Part shown: piece after piece, positions 8,246 through 17,755 of the stretch | Numbering within the stretch: the first letter of the stretch is position 1 | Layout: each line of letters begins with the position of its first letter | Assembly: GCA_964596345.1 (NCBI GenBank) | Contig: CAZQSZ010000001.1 | Span: 558,001-622,000 of the forward strand | Direction of reading: 5' to 3' | Length of the DNA: 64,000 nucleotides | Origin: CADEDV01 sp964596345 | GTDB lineage: Bacteria; Bacteroidota; Bacteroidia; Chitinophagales; Chitinophagaceae | Notes under the pieces: model-generated | The model's database searches: none | What the model was told of the DNA's origin: nothing | The model's input: only the letters and a program-made list of their open reading frames with translations | Position numbers and translations under genes: made by a program

Positions 8246-10198
8246 TTAAAATGCTTTTTTCCAGCTGTTATTTTTGCGGTCCCAGTCAGGCAATTGATTA
8301 TCCGGGTCCAGTATTACATCTTTTATCTCGCTGGTAGAAGGCACGGTGAATATCCATTCAGCCCCCCGTTGCCATATTTCAACGGGCAGGTTAAGTTTAT
8401 GTTCCTTACCATTTGCTTCTTTAATTAAAACCGTAACCGGCATAGGTAATTTCTGCCTGTTTTCTATTGTTACCTGTGCTCCGTTGACCGGTTTTTCATC
8501 TATATAGGTAACGGTTTTTACGGCCTGGTCAATTTTCCAGGCATTCAATACCCAGCCTCTCCAGAACCAGCTAAGGTCTTCGCCGCTCACATTTTCCATG
8601 GTATGAAAGAAGTCCCAGGGGGTGGGGTGTTTGAATGCCCATCGCCTGATGTATTCAGCAAATGCCATATCAAAACGTTCGGCACCTAATACCGTATTTC
8701 GTAAAACATGCAGCATCAGGGAGGGCTTCATGTAAGCAGCCACACCAAGGTTACCCTGCTGGATCACTTCGGGTACATTATAAAGACCGTCCATTTCGGG
8801 ACCGAACACCCATTTCACCGAAAAATCAGAAGTAGGATCGTCAAAAAAACTTTGCTGCTCAAATTCCCCTTTATTAAACGCCGCTGTTGAAAAATCATTG
8901 ATGAACGTATTGAAGCCTTCATCCATCCAGGCATATTTTCTTTCATTGCTGCCCACGATCATCGGGAACCAGGTATGACCAAATTCATGATCGGTTACAC
9001 CCCATAGTCCGGCGCCTGCCGCTTCATGGCTGCAGAATACAATACCCGGGTACTCCATTCCTCCCACTATGCCAGCAACATTCGTTGCTGCAGGGTAAGG
9101 AAACTCAAACCATTTATTGGAATAGTGTTCAATACTAGCCTTGGTAAACTCCGTAGATCGCTGCCATCCATCTTTCGTAATACTTTCTACCGGGTACACA
9201 CTGGTGGCTTTGCATTTTTTCCCGCTGCGTAAATTGATCCTGGCTGCATCTTGTACAAATGCTTTGGAAGCAGCCCAGGCCACATCTCTTGTGTTTTGAA
9301 TGGCAAACCGCCAGGTGGTAAATGCTGTTTGTGGCCTGGATTTTTTATCAGTCACTTCTTTTGCACTGCGGATCATTACGGTCTTATCACTGTTGGAAGC
9401 GGCTTCCCATCTTTTTAATTGTTCTTCTGTATAGCATTCGGCAGGGTTTAATAATTCCCCGGAACCCACCACGATCATGTCAGAAGGTGCAGTAATATTG
9501 AAACTGATGTCCCCGTATTCAAGATAAAACTCTCCCGCACCAGCATAAGGCAGCGTATTCCATCCCTGGATATCATCATACACACACATCCGGGGAAACC
9601 ACTGTGCCACTTCATACACCCAGCCATTCTTTGTTTTTAATCTTCCCATCCGGTCAGTTCCGTATTCGGGTACAGTAAATGAATAGCTGATCTTTATTTT
9701 CACCCTTTCATTTTTTTCTAACTGGTCTTTCAGCCAAACCTGCATTCTTGTATCTGTAGTGATCGTCTTATTGGGTGCATAGGTTATTCCCGCTGTTTCC
9801 AGTTGCACACTGCTGATAATATACCCGTCTGTGAAATTGGAATTGGCCCAGCGGCCACCCGCTTCGGTTGTTGTGGCAGAGCCGCGGGAATCTTTTTTAT
9901 AAATGTTCTGGTCTAATTGCAGCCACACAAAACGCATATTATCCGGGCTGTTATTGGTATAGGTGATTACCACATCCCCGGTGACAGTATGTTTACCCGT
10001 GTCAATTTTGCAGTTGATGAGGTAGTCAGCTTTGTTCTGCCAGTACTTCGGCCCGGGTTCACCACTGGCACTGCGGAAATCGTTGCCAGGATAGGGATAG
10101 AACTGCGGATTAAAAGCCTCTTTGGCATCATAAACGGATTGGGAGAAAGCGACCAATAGCATGCAAAGACCGGCAATCGTTAATGCTGATTTTTTCAT
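8246..10198 (-). CDS. M1-family zinc metallopeptidase
   Basis: A 650-aa exported protein (signal peptide about 1-19). An N-terminal M1 beta-domain precedes the catalytic domain with a GAMEN-like GGMEYP (about 379-384) and zinc motif HEFGH (404-408), 18 residues before the third ligand Glu427 in WMDEGF. Known relatives are aminopeptidases that trim peptides in the periplasm or outside the cell. The gene is monocistronic, with a strong terminator downstream. Confidence 0.93.
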   Translation of the reverse strand: MKKSALTIAGLCMLLVAFSQSVYDAKEAFNPQFYPYPGNDFRSASGEPGPKYWQNKADYLINCKIDTGKHTVTGDVVITYTNNSPDNMRFVWLQLDQNIYKKDSRGSATTTEAGGRWANSNFTDGYIISSVQLETAGITYAPNKTITTDTRMQVWLKDQLEKNERVKIKISYSFTVPEYGTDRMGRLKTKNGWVYEVAQWFPRMCVYDDIQGWNTLPYAGAGEFYLEYGDISFNITAPSDMIVVGSGELLNPAECYTEEQLKRWEAASNSDKTVMIRSAKEVTDKKSRPQTAFTTWRFAIQNTRDVAWAASKAFVQDAARINLRSGKKCKATSVYPVESITKDGWQRSTEFTKASIEHYSNKWFEFPYPAATNVAGIVGGMEYPGIVFCSHEAAGAGLWGVTDHEFGHTWFPMIVGSNERKYAWMDEGFNTFINDFSTAAFNKGEFEQQSFFDDPTSDFSVKWVFGPEMDGLYNVPEVIQQGNLGVAAYMKPSLMLHVLRNTVLGAERFDMAFAEYIRRWAFKHPTPWDFFHTMENVSGEDLSWFWRGWVLNAWKIDQAVKTVTYIDEKPVNGAQVTIENRQKLPMPVTVLIKEANGKEHKLNLPVEIWQRGAEWIFTVPSTSEIKDVILDPDNQLPDWDRKNNSWKKAF

Positions 10199-10278
10199 GT
10201 ATAAAATTTAGGTATAGAACTGTAAGTTAAACGAAAAGGTTGCAGGCTGGCTGCTGCTGTTCGTGTATTTGGAGATAT

Positions 10279-10995
10279 TTAAGGAAAAAGTGACTCAGCG
10301 ATGGCAACAGATTCAGGTTTACCTACATCCACCCAGCGGTCACCCGTATGATCATAACCAAGGATCACATGCTCTTTTCCTAATTCAAGATATACATCAA
10401 TGAGTGAGAATTTACCGGTGAAAGGCAGCATGCCCAACACATCATATTCAAAAACAGCCACACAGCTGTAAGCTCTTTGCACCAGGTCATTTTTGGGCAG
10501 GGCGATACGTTTTTCTCCTGTGTTATTATTGATCCATCCGCAGAGACGATCATCGGCATCAAAAAGAAGATTGCGGGAAGTTTTACGTTTGGTTACACCA
10601 AAAGAGATCAGCGGTTTGTTCTCTTCATGATAAGCCATCAATGTGTCAATACTGAATTCGGTCAGGATATCAACATTGCAGGTAATGAATCTCTCACCGG
10701 GGGTAAAAAGATCTTTGGCTTTCAGCAGGCCGCCACCGGTATCTAATAACTCTTCTCTTTCGTCACTGATCGTTACAGTACTTCCCCAGCCTTTATTTTT
10801 TTCTAATGTCTCAATTACCTGCTCTGCAAAATGATGAACATTGACAATCACATCTGTAATGCCATATTGCTGCAGGTATTCAATGTTACGCTGCAACAGA
10901 GTTTTACCGTTTATGATGGCAAGCGCCTTTGGGTGCTTATCTGTCCATGGTTTGAACCGGGTGCCGAGCCCGGCAGAAAAAATCATTGCTTTCAT
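10279..10995 (-). CDS. Sugar-1-phosphate nucleotidyltransferase (MurU-like)
   Basis: A 238-aa protein starting MKAMIFSAGLGTRFKPWTD, the GxGTR-type nucleotide-binding loop, with HPKALA as the lysine motif and DILTEF as the metal-binding strand. Short size and lack of a beta-helix domain fit MurU-type N-acetylmuramate-1-phosphate uridylyltransferases. Its start overlaps by 4 bases the end of the kinase/RapZ-C gene upstream, so both are translated from one message. An AmgK-MurU-like salvage of cell-wall aminosugars is inferred. Confidence 0.85.
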   Translation of the reverse strand: MKAMIFSAGLGTRFKPWTDKHPKALAIINGKTLLQRNIEYLQQYGITDVIVNVHHFAEQVIETLEKNKGWGSTVTISDEREELLDTGGGLLKAKDLFTPGERFITCNVDILTEFSIDTLMAYHEENKPLISFGVTKRKTSRNLLFDADDRLCGWINNNTGEKRIALPKNDLVQRAYSCVAVFEYDVLGMLPFTGKFSLIDVYLELGKEHVILGYDHTGDRWVDVGKPESVAIAESLFP

Positions 10996-12458
10996 TGCTT
11001 CTCTGGTAATGGGTTTTGCCAGTTTTTCTCATCCTGTACCCAGTGATTGAGTTCGATTTTTACTTTGAACTTATTTTTTAAATGCCGGGCCATCGCATCA
11101 GCGGCATACACGCTGCGGTGCTGCCCGCCGGTACAGCCAAAACTGACCATCAGGCTTTCAAAACCGCGGTTGATATATTCTTCTACGGTGATATCCACAA
11201 TATCGAACACACTGTTCAGGAATTCCGGCATCTTGGTCTGCTGTTCTAAAAAATCTTTCACCTGTTTATCACGACCGGTTTGTGTTTTCATGCTTTCCAC
11301 ACGGCCCGGGTTTAATATGCCGCGGCAATCAAACACAAAGCCGCCACCGTTCTCCGTATCATCTGCGGGTATTTGTTTACGGTAAGAGAAGCTGCTGATC
11401 TTTACAATAAGCGGGGTTTGTTCCGTTGCCTGTGTGGGTGTGAACTGCTGAATGATCTCATCCGCCACACACATATCAAGTACTTTCTTGAATTCCGGAA
11501 CAGAAATACCCAAACTCTGGTGCTGGAAAAAATCCCGGAGATTTCTTAAAGCCAATGGAATGCTGGTAAGAAACTGTGCCTTTCTTTCAAACAATCCCCT
11601 GAAACCATAAGCACCCAATACCTGCAACAAGCGAATCAATACATACCCGTTGTACTGGCTGCGGAAAATGGTCCGGTCAAGCGGGGCCTGGATCAGTTTT
11701 TCAAAAGCATCCATATAGTCTACCAATAAACGATCTTTCCATTCTTCTGGTAAATTGGCCCTGGCCTGCCAGAGCATACTGGCCACATCGTACTGCGGGG
11801 CTCCTTTCATACCGCCCTGGTAGTCGATAAAATGGACATTTTCATCAGGAGTTACCATAATATTCCGGCTTTGAAAATCCCGGAACATGAAATACTTGTA
11901 TTCGGTATGGGTCAGGTAATTACTTAACGCTTCAAAATCATCAATTAGTTTTTGTTTATCATAAGGCTTGCGTAAAGCGTCTAAAAAATAGTATTTGAAA
12001 TAGAGCAGATCGGCCATGATGGCCTGCTTGCCAAATTCTTTATTGGTAAGACAGCGATCATAATCTAAACCTTTATCACCTGTTACCTGTAACCGGGCCA
12101 GTTCAGCCAGGCTTTTTTTAAAAAGATCATATACGTAAGGAGTAAAACCGGCTGCTTCCAGTTTATTCAACAGGGATGTGTCGCCAAAATCTTCCTGTAA
12201 GTAAAATACCCGGTCTTTGCTGACGGCCAGTATTTTAGGTGTTGCCAGTTTTTTTTCACTGAAGAGATCGGAGAAATAAATGAAACTCTCATTTTCTTTG
12301 ATATTCGCTCCATACGTGCCAATCACTGAATCTTCTTTCCCGTGCAAACGGAAATAGCGGCGTTCGCTTCCCGACTGGGGCAATACGTCAATTGATTGGG
12401 GAGGCTGGCCTTTCCATTCAGTATAAAGCTGTTGGATTGCTTCAATAGCATGCTGCAT
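10992..12458 (-). CDS. APH-type sugar kinase fused to RapZ C-terminal domain
   Basis: The N-terminal half (about 1-340) is an aminoglycoside-phosphotransferase-like kinase with catalytic loop FRDFQSRNIMV and metal motif FIDYQGG, as in the AmgK anomeric MurNAc/GlcNAc kinase. The C-terminal part (about 355-485) matches the RapZ C-terminal domain: VFDCRGILNPGR, TGRDKQV and SFGCTGGQHRSVYAA. In enterobacteria this domain binds glucosamine-6-phosphate. No RapZ P-loop domain is present. A kinase that senses the aminosugar pool is inferred. Partner of the overlapping nucleotidyltransferase. Confidence 0.88.
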   Translation of the reverse strand: MQHAIEAIQQLYTEWKGQPPQSIDVLPQSGSERRYFRLHGKEDSVIGTYGANIKENESFIYFSDLFSEKKLATPKILAVSKDRVFYLQEDFGDTSLLNKLEAAGFTPYVYDLFKKSLAELARLQVTGDKGLDYDRCLTNKEFGKQAIMADLLYFKYYFLDALRKPYDKQKLIDDFEALSNYLTHTEYKYFMFRDFQSRNIMVTPDENVHFIDYQGGMKGAPQYDVASMLWQARANLPEEWKDRLLVDYMDAFEKLIQAPLDRTIFRSQYNGYVLIRLLQVLGAYGFRGLFERKAQFLTSIPLALRNLRDFFQHQSLGISVPEFKKVLDMCVADEIIQQFTPTQATEQTPLIVKISSFSYRKQIPADDTENGGGFVFDCRGILNPGRVESMKTQTGRDKQVKDFLEQQTKMPEFLNSVFDIVDITVEEYINRGFESLMVSFGCTGGQHRSVYAADAMARHLKNKFKVKIELNHWVQDEKNWQNPLPEKQ

Positions 12459-12519
12459 GCAGCAAATGTAGGAAAATGGCTACCTGCCAGCAACACTAAC
12501 AGGTATTAGCTTTTAAGAT

Positions 12520-12527
12520 TAAATTTG
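12520..12527 (+). promoter_or_regulatory. Candidate -7 box upstream of icmF
   Basis: TAAATTTG is a perfect match to the Bacteroidota TAnnTTTG element and lies 23 bases before the ATG. No convincing TTG at the -33 position was seen, so this is a partial promoter match. Confidence 0.4.
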
Positions 12528-12550
12528 CCCGGTATCAAGCTTGCAGATTT

Positions 12551-15500
12551 ATGAGTTATACCCCGGTTAATAAGGTTCGGATCGTAACAGCAGCCTCTCT
12601 TTTTGACGGACATGACGCTGCTATCAATATCATGCGCCGCATTATGCAGAGTAAGGGTGCCGAGATCATCCATTTAGGTCATAATCGTTCTGTTAAGGAG
12701 ATCGTGGAAACGGCGATTGAAGAAGACGTGCAGGGAATTGCCATCACCTCTTACCAGGGCGGGCATGTGGAGTTTTTCAAATACATGAAGGACCTGCTGG
12801 AGGAGAATGGTTGCGGCCATATCAAAATATTTGGCGGTGGCGGTGGTACCATCCTTCCCGAAGAAATTGAAGAATTGCATCAATATGGTATCAGCAGGAT
12901 ATACTCTCCTGATGACGGAAGACAAATGGGGTTGGAAGGAATGATCGAAGATGTGATAAGGCAATGCAGCCTCCCCAACCCCTCCGCAGGAGGGGCTTCG
13001 GAGTTTCAATGGAATGGAAAACTTCCGTTGGATGAAGTAAAGGATGTAAGAAGAATAGCGAAGGCAATTAGTATTGCAGAAGAAGGAGGAGATTATTCTA
13101 ACCAATTGAAGGAAATAAAAAGATTATTGGACTCCAAAGACCCCCTTGCGGGGGGTGGGGGGGCGCCAGTACTCGGTATTACCGGCACAGGTGGTGCAGG
13201 CAAGTCATCCGTAACGGACGAGATCGTCCGTCGCTTTCTTGTGAATTTCACTAATAAAACAATCGCTGTTATTTCTGTGGACCCTTCCAAGAAAAAAACA
13301 GGTGGTGCCTTGCTGGGCGACCGGATACGGATGAATGCGATCTCTCACCCGAGGGCTTATATGCGCAGCCTTGCCACCAGGGATGATAATACGGCATTAA
13401 GCAGCGCTGTACAGGAAGCGATTGATATTTGCAAAGCAGCAGCCTTTGATTTTATTATCCTGGAAAGTGCCGGTGTGGGACAAAGCGATGCGTCGATACT
13501 GGATTATTGTGATGTGAGTATGTATGTGATGACACCGGAATATGGGGCAGCCTCGCAATTGGAGAAGATCAATATGCTGGACTATGCAGACCTGGTTTGT
13601 ATCAATAAGTTTGATAAAGCCGGGGCATTGGATGCATTAGCAGATGTGCGGAAACAATACAAACGCAACCATAGTTTATGGGCAGCCAAAGATGAGGAAC
13701 TACCCATCATCGGCACCATGGCCAGTAAGTTTAACGATGATGGGGTGAATCATTTGTTTGAGCTGCTGCTGAAAAAAATTGAAACCAAAACAAAAACGGT
13801 TTTTGGTAATTACCAGTTTGCGGCTACAGCAAAAGTATCCCAGGCTATTATTCCTTCCAGTCGTACAAGATACCTGAGTGAGATCAGCGAGAATAACAGG
13901 AACTATGACCAGCTGGTGAAAGATCAATCTGCTATTGCCTCCAAATTATACCAGTTACAAGGCGCATTAGCAGTTTTGCAAAGTAAAGAAGCTAAAGCCC
14001 CTCTTGCGGAGGTGTTGGGGGAGACTATTCAGCAACAGATCAGTTTTTACCAGGACCAGTTGACACCTGTAAGCCGTAAGCTGATCAGCAACTGGCCTGA
14101 AAAAGTGAAAGAATACCAGAAAGACTATTATGAATATACAGTAAGGGATAAAGTGATCCGGCAGGAAATGTTCACGAAGAGTTTATCGGGTACAAGAATT
14201 CCTAAAGTAGTGTTGCCAAAATATAAAGACTGGGGCGACTTGCTGAAATGGCAGGCGCAGGAAAATGTGCCCGGGCATTTTCCTTTCACGGCCGGTGTGT
14301 TTCCGTTGAAAAGAGAAGGTGAGGATCCAACGAGAATGTTTGCAGGAGAAGGTGGCCCGGAAAGAACCAATAAACGGTTTCATTATGTATCCACCGATCA
14401 GCCGGCCAAAAGATTATCAACCGCTTTTGACAGTGTGACCTTATATGGTGAAGACCCGGGTCATCGTCCCGATATTTATGGCAAGATCGGTAATAGTGGT
14501 GTAAGCATTGCCACCGTGGATGATGCTAAAAAATTATACAGTGGGTTTGATTTGTGTGATCCGAAGACTTCTGTCTCCATGACTATCAACGGACCTGCTC
14601 CGATCATTCTTGCTTTCTTCATGAATGCAGCCATAGATCAGCAATGCGAAAAGAAAATCACTGAACTGGGTTTGTGGGATGAAGTTAAAAAAATCAGTGC
14701 AACTAAATACAAGCATTTCCCGGCTCCACAATATCATAACTCTTCTTTTCCGGGAGAACTGCCTGAAGGAAATAATGGATTGGGTTTAAAATTATTGGGG
14801 TTGAGTGGTGAAGAAGTATTGCCCAAAGATGTATATGAACAATGCAGGCAAACAGCCTTGCAGCAGGTGCGGGGAACCGTACAGGCCGATATTCTGAAAG
14901 AAGACCAGGCACAGAATACCTGCATCTTCTCCACTGAGTTTGCGTTGAAGCTGATGGGTGATGTGCAGGAATATTTTATCAAACAAAAGATCAGGAACTT
15001 TTATTCGGTTTCCATCAGTGGTTATCATATTGCAGAAGCCGGTGCTAATCCTATCACCCAACTTGCATTTACATTGGCTAATGGATTTACTTACGTAGAA
15101 TATTATCTGAGCCGGGGAATGAATATTGATGATTTTGCCCCCAATCTTTCTTTCTTCTTTAGCAATGGGATGGATCCGGAGTACAGTGTCATCGGCCGTG
15201 TGGCCAGGCGTATCTGGGCAAAAGCGATGAAATATAAATACAAAGCGAACAAGCGCAGCCAGATGCTGAAATATCATATTCAGACATCCGGCAGAAGTTT
15301 ACATGCCCAGGAAATTGACTTCAATGATATCCGAACCACCCTGCAGGCTTTGTATGCGATCTATGATAATTGTAATTCTTTGCATACAAATGCTTACGAT
15401 GAGGCCATCACGACACCGACAGAAGAAAGTGTAAGAAGAGCCATGGCCATACAGCTGATCATTAACCGGGAACTGGGTACGGCTAATACAGAGAATTTCA

Positions 15501-15970
15501 TCCAGGGAAGTTTTGCCATTGAAGAACTGACATCCCTCGTGGAAGAAGCCGTATTATCCGAATTTGACCGCATAACTGAAAGAGGTGGTGTATTGGGAGC
15601 TATGGAAAGAATGTACCAGCGCAATAAGATACAGGAAGAAAGTCTTTACTATGAACACCAGAAGCATACCGGCGAATTACCATTGATTGGCGTAAATACC
15701 TTCCTGAATAAAAAAGGAAGCCCAACCGTTATTCCGGGAGAAGTGATCAGGAGTACTACAGAAGAAAAGGAACAACAGATCAGGAACCTGGAGGCATTCT
15801 GGAAACGTAACGAATCAAAGAGTGGAAAGGAACTGCAACGGTTAAAACAAGTGGCTATCGATAACGGAAACCTTTTTGCACAACTGATGGAAACGGTGAA
15901 ATATTGTTCATTGGGCCAGATCACTCATGCTTTATATGAAGTGGGTGGTCAGTACCGGCGGAATATGTAA
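12551..15970 (+). CDS. icmF: Fused isobutyryl-CoA mutase (IcmF)
   Basis: A 1139-aa fusion of three parts. A B12-binding domain (about 1-140) has DGHDAA, TSYQGGH and a GGGGG loop. A MeaB-type G-protein chaperone (about 205-430) has the P-loop GTGGAGKSS and the base-specificity motif NKFD. A C-terminal methylmalonyl-CoA-mutase-like catalytic domain covers about 560-1130. Known IcmF enzymes interconvert isobutyryl- and butyryl-CoA or related acyl-CoAs and reload cobalamin by GTP hydrolysis. Unusually, three copies of a dispersed GC-rich palindrome lie in frame inside the gene (residues about 141-149, 197-205 and 483-491), all in linkers outside core motifs. Confidence 0.93.
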   Translation: MSYTPVNKVRIVTAASLFDGHDAAINIMRRIMQSKGAEIIHLGHNRSVKEIVETAIEEDVQGIAITSYQGGHVEFFKYMKDLLEENGCGHIKIFGGGGGTILPEEIEELHQYGISRIYSPDDGRQMGLEGMIEDVIRQCSLPNPSAGGASEFQWNGKLPLDEVKDVRRIAKAISIAEEGGDYSNQLKEIKRLLDSKDPLAGGGGAPVLGITGTGGAGKSSVTDEIVRRFLVNFTNKTIAVISVDPSKKKTGGALLGDRIRMNAISHPRAYMRSLATRDDNTALSSAVQEAIDICKAAAFDFIILESAGVGQSDASILDYCDVSMYVMTPEYGAASQLEKINMLDYADLVCINKFDKAGALDALADVRKQYKRNHSLWAAKDEELPIIGTMASKFNDDGVNHLFELLLKKIETKTKTVFGNYQFAATAKVSQAIIPSSRTRYLSEISENNRNYDQLVKDQSAIASKLYQLQGALAVLQSKEAKAPLAEVLGETIQQQISFYQDQLTPVSRKLISNWPEKVKEYQKDYYEYTVRDKVIRQEMFTKSLSGTRIPKVVLPKYKDWGDLLKWQAQENVPGHFPFTAGVFPLKREGEDPTRMFAGEGGPERTNKRFHYVSTDQPAKRLSTAFDSVTLYGEDPGHRPDIYGKIGNSGVSIATVDDAKKLYSGFDLCDPKTSVSMTINGPAPIILAFFMNAAIDQQCEKKITELGLWDEVKKISATKYKHFPAPQYHNSSFPGELPEGNNGLGLKLLGLSGEEVLPKDVYEQCRQTALQQVRGTVQADILKEDQAQNTCIFSTEFALKLMGDVQEYFIKQKIRNFYSVSISGYHIAEAGANPITQLAFTLANGFTYVEYYLSRGMNIDDFAPNLSFFFSNGMDPEYSVIGRVARRIWAKAMKYKYKANKRSQMLKYHIQTSGRSLHAQEIDFNDIRTTLQALYAIYDNCNSLHTNAYDEAITTPTEESVRRAMAIQLIINRELGTANTENFIQGSFAIEELTSLVEEAVLSEFDRITERGGVLGAMERMYQRNKIQEESLYYEHQKHTGELPLIGVNTFLNKKGSPTVIPGEVIRSTTEEKEQQIRNLEAFWKRNESKSGKELQRLKQVAIDNGNLFAQLMETVKYCSLGQITHALYEVGGQYRRNM
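12971..12995 (+). repeat. Dispersed GC-rich palindrome, copy 1 (in icmF)
   Basis: CTCCCCAA is followed by a perfect 7-bp hairpin CCCCTCC-GCA-GGAGGGG. It is read in frame as about LPNPSAGGA between the B12 and G-protein domains. Orientation: C-rich lead on the left. Confidence 0.75.
13141..13163 (-). repeat. Dispersed GC-rich palindrome, copy 2 (in icmF)
   Basis: A C5 run, TTGC and a G6 run form the hairpin, followed by T and G7, so the element is inverted relative to copy 1. Read in frame as DPLAGGGGAP immediately before the strand that leads into the P-loop. Confidence 0.75.
13998..14021 (-). repeat. Dispersed GC-rich palindrome, copy 3 (in icmF)
   Basis: CCCCTCTTGCGGAGG followed by TGTTGGGGG, the same inverted layout as copy 2 with a weaker stem. 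Read in frame as APLAEVLGE in the linker between the G-protein and mutase domains. Confidence 0.7.
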
Positions 15971-15972
15971 GA

Positions 15973-16611
15973 TCAGTAGTGAAGATCAAGCACTGCATTA
16001 TACCGGTAGCCTTTATGGGGCTGGATCGAAACACCAATTCGTTTGTAGGAATTCAGGCATATCCAACGATGACCGAGGGAGGGTACCCAGTTATCAATCA
16101 ATAACGACATTACAATGTCAAGTGGTTTTTCGTTACCGTAATCACAGCATTCCCCGTTAAAATTCCTTTTTTCTTTGCAATCATCTGTTTGCCGGTCGTG
16201 CCCGGTATAAGCAGCATTACCAGAACTTACTGCATGACAAAAGGCACTGGTATAACAAAGAGAATCCGGTTGCAGCAGGTTAACCGGTTTCATTTTTTTC
16301 ATGGTATCCAGCAGGGATTTGTAGTAGTCTGAATTGACCAAATAACCCATGCCACTTTTTTCCGGGTATTTTTTTACCACCGTTCTGGCAAAAAGGGAAG
16401 GATTCATCCGGGCCAAATTCAGGATATAGATCAGCTCTTTTTCGGCGGTATTCATATAGCCGGCTTTTGAGGCAGTATTACACTTCAGGTATTTAGGGTC
16501 ATTCCAAAGTGATGAGTAATCCCCTAATGGCGATCTCGCAGATGAGTTCTCGTTTCCAGGGGTTATAAAAGAAACAGATAGGATCAGCAGACCGGCAATA
16601 ACTAGTTTCAT
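15973..16611 (-). CDS. CAP/SCP-domain secreted protein
   Basis: A 212-aa protein with a signal peptide (about 1-17). The CAP core is visible as a helix beginning EKELIYILNLARMNPS, the motif YTGHDRQ with a candidate metal His, and the C-terminal GHRWICLNSYKRIGVS. Bacterial CAP proteins are secreted and of varied, mostly unknown function. Several cysteines suggest disulfides in the envelope. Its stop lies 2 bases from the convergent icmF stop. Confidence 0.82.
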   Translation of the reverse strand: MKLVIAGLLILSVSFITPGNENSSARSPLGDYSSLWNDPKYLKCNTASKAGYMNTAEKELIYILNLARMNPSLFARTVVKKYPEKSGMGYLVNSDYYKSLLDTMKKMKPVNLLQPDSLCYTSAFCHAVSSGNAAYTGHDRQTDDCKEKRNFNGECCDYGNEKPLDIVMSLLIDNWVPSLGHRWICLNSYKRIGVSIQPHKGYRYNAVLDLHY

Positions 16612-16828
16612 GCTTAGAAGAGGTGGTGGACCAGTTATACGACAGAACCTGCATAGATATTGTAAATGATAGGGTGGAAATATCGCAATTAAGAACAGCT
16701 TAACATCTTTACAAACCAGGATGAGTGTTCTTGTAATTGCAGGTTTACTGCTGTTAAATGCTGTGCGGTATTTTGCCGGTGACTTGTCTTTATTTCTTTA
16801 GTACTTTGCCACTGTAATTTTTGAAAGT

Positions 16829-17653
16829 ATGAAGCAACAACTAACTGTTTTGTTCACTTTGTTGGTTATTTCGGTATTTGTATATAGCTGTACCAAAAAA
16901 GCTTATAGCACGACCAATAGAACGTATAAAAAACAAGCGAAGGAATTTTCCAAATTGCTGCGCAAATATCCCCTGAACGATTCAGCCGGTTTGACCTATG
17001 CACATCAGTTTGTTGGCACTACCAACTTGTCGATGCGTCGCCCTAATTATGTGATCATTCATCATACCGCACAAAACAGTTGCGAACAAACATTAAGAAC
17101 TTTTACACTACCCCGTACACAGGTGAGTGCTCATTATGTGATCTGTGAAGACGGAACAGTTTACCATATGTTGAATGACCTGCTGCGGGCCCATCATGCA
17201 GGCGTGAGTAAATGGGGCAATGCCACAGATATAAATTCTTCCAGTATCGGGATTGAACTGGATAATAACGGCTATGAATATTTTACCGAGCCACAGTTAA
17301 AAAGCCTTGCAGAACTATTGGGAAGACTGAAAAGAGCTTTTAATATTCCTGCTACTAACTTCATTGGACATGGAGATATCGCCCCCACCCGAAAAAACGA
17401 TCCGAACTGGCGTTTTCCCTGGCAGCAATTGGCAGAGCAGGGTTTTGGTTTATGGTGGGGAGATACAACAGGCGTTAGTGTGCCTGCTAATTTTGATCAC
17501 TTGTCTGCCATACGCATTGTAGGTTTTGACCTGAAGGATACAACGGCTGCTATTGTCGGTTTTAAACGGCACTGGCTGCAGGATACAACAAAAACCAGCC
17601 TGAACGATGCACAAAAAAAGGTGCTGTATATGCTGAGTCGTAAGTTTCAATGA
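16829..17653 (+). CDS. N-acetylmuramoyl-L-alanine amidase (Amidase_2), lipoprotein
   Basis: A 274-aa protein with lipobox VYSC (Cys about residue 21). The Amidase_2 domain (about 70-210) has the first zinc His in VIIHHTAQ, the substrate loop SAHYVICEDGTVYHM, Glu in SSSIGIELDNNG and the second His with the acidic ligand region in GHGDIAPTRKNDP. It should cleave the MurNAc-L-Ala bond of peptidoglycan fragments at the outer face of a membrane. It stands alone between a convergent gene pair on the left and a hydrolase gene on the right. Confidence 0.92.
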   Translation: MKQQLTVLFTLLVISVFVYSCTKKAYSTTNRTYKKQAKEFSKLLRKYPLNDSAGLTYAHQFVGTTNLSMRRPNYVIIHHTAQNSCEQTLRTFTLPRTQVSAHYVICEDGTVYHMLNDLLRAHHAGVSKWGNATDINSSSIGIELDNNGYEYFTEPQLKSLAELLGRLKRAFNIPATNFIGHGDIAPTRKNDPNWRFPWQQLAEQGFGLWWGDTTGVSVPANFDHLSAIRIVGFDLKDTTAAIVGFKRHWLQDTTKTSLNDAQKKVLYMLSRKFQ

Positions 17654-17755
17654 GGCCGCTTTATAACGATTTGCTGCTAAAATTCTAACTTCATTGCTTG
17701 TTTGCTATTAAAAATGTTTAATAGCAGATATTTATTGTTGACTTAACTGAACGGA

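Noticed and set aside
16721..16801. 26-codon ORF upstream of the amidase gene
   Set aside because: It is short and hydrophobic, with no recognisable ribosome site or terminator context; chance is more likely.
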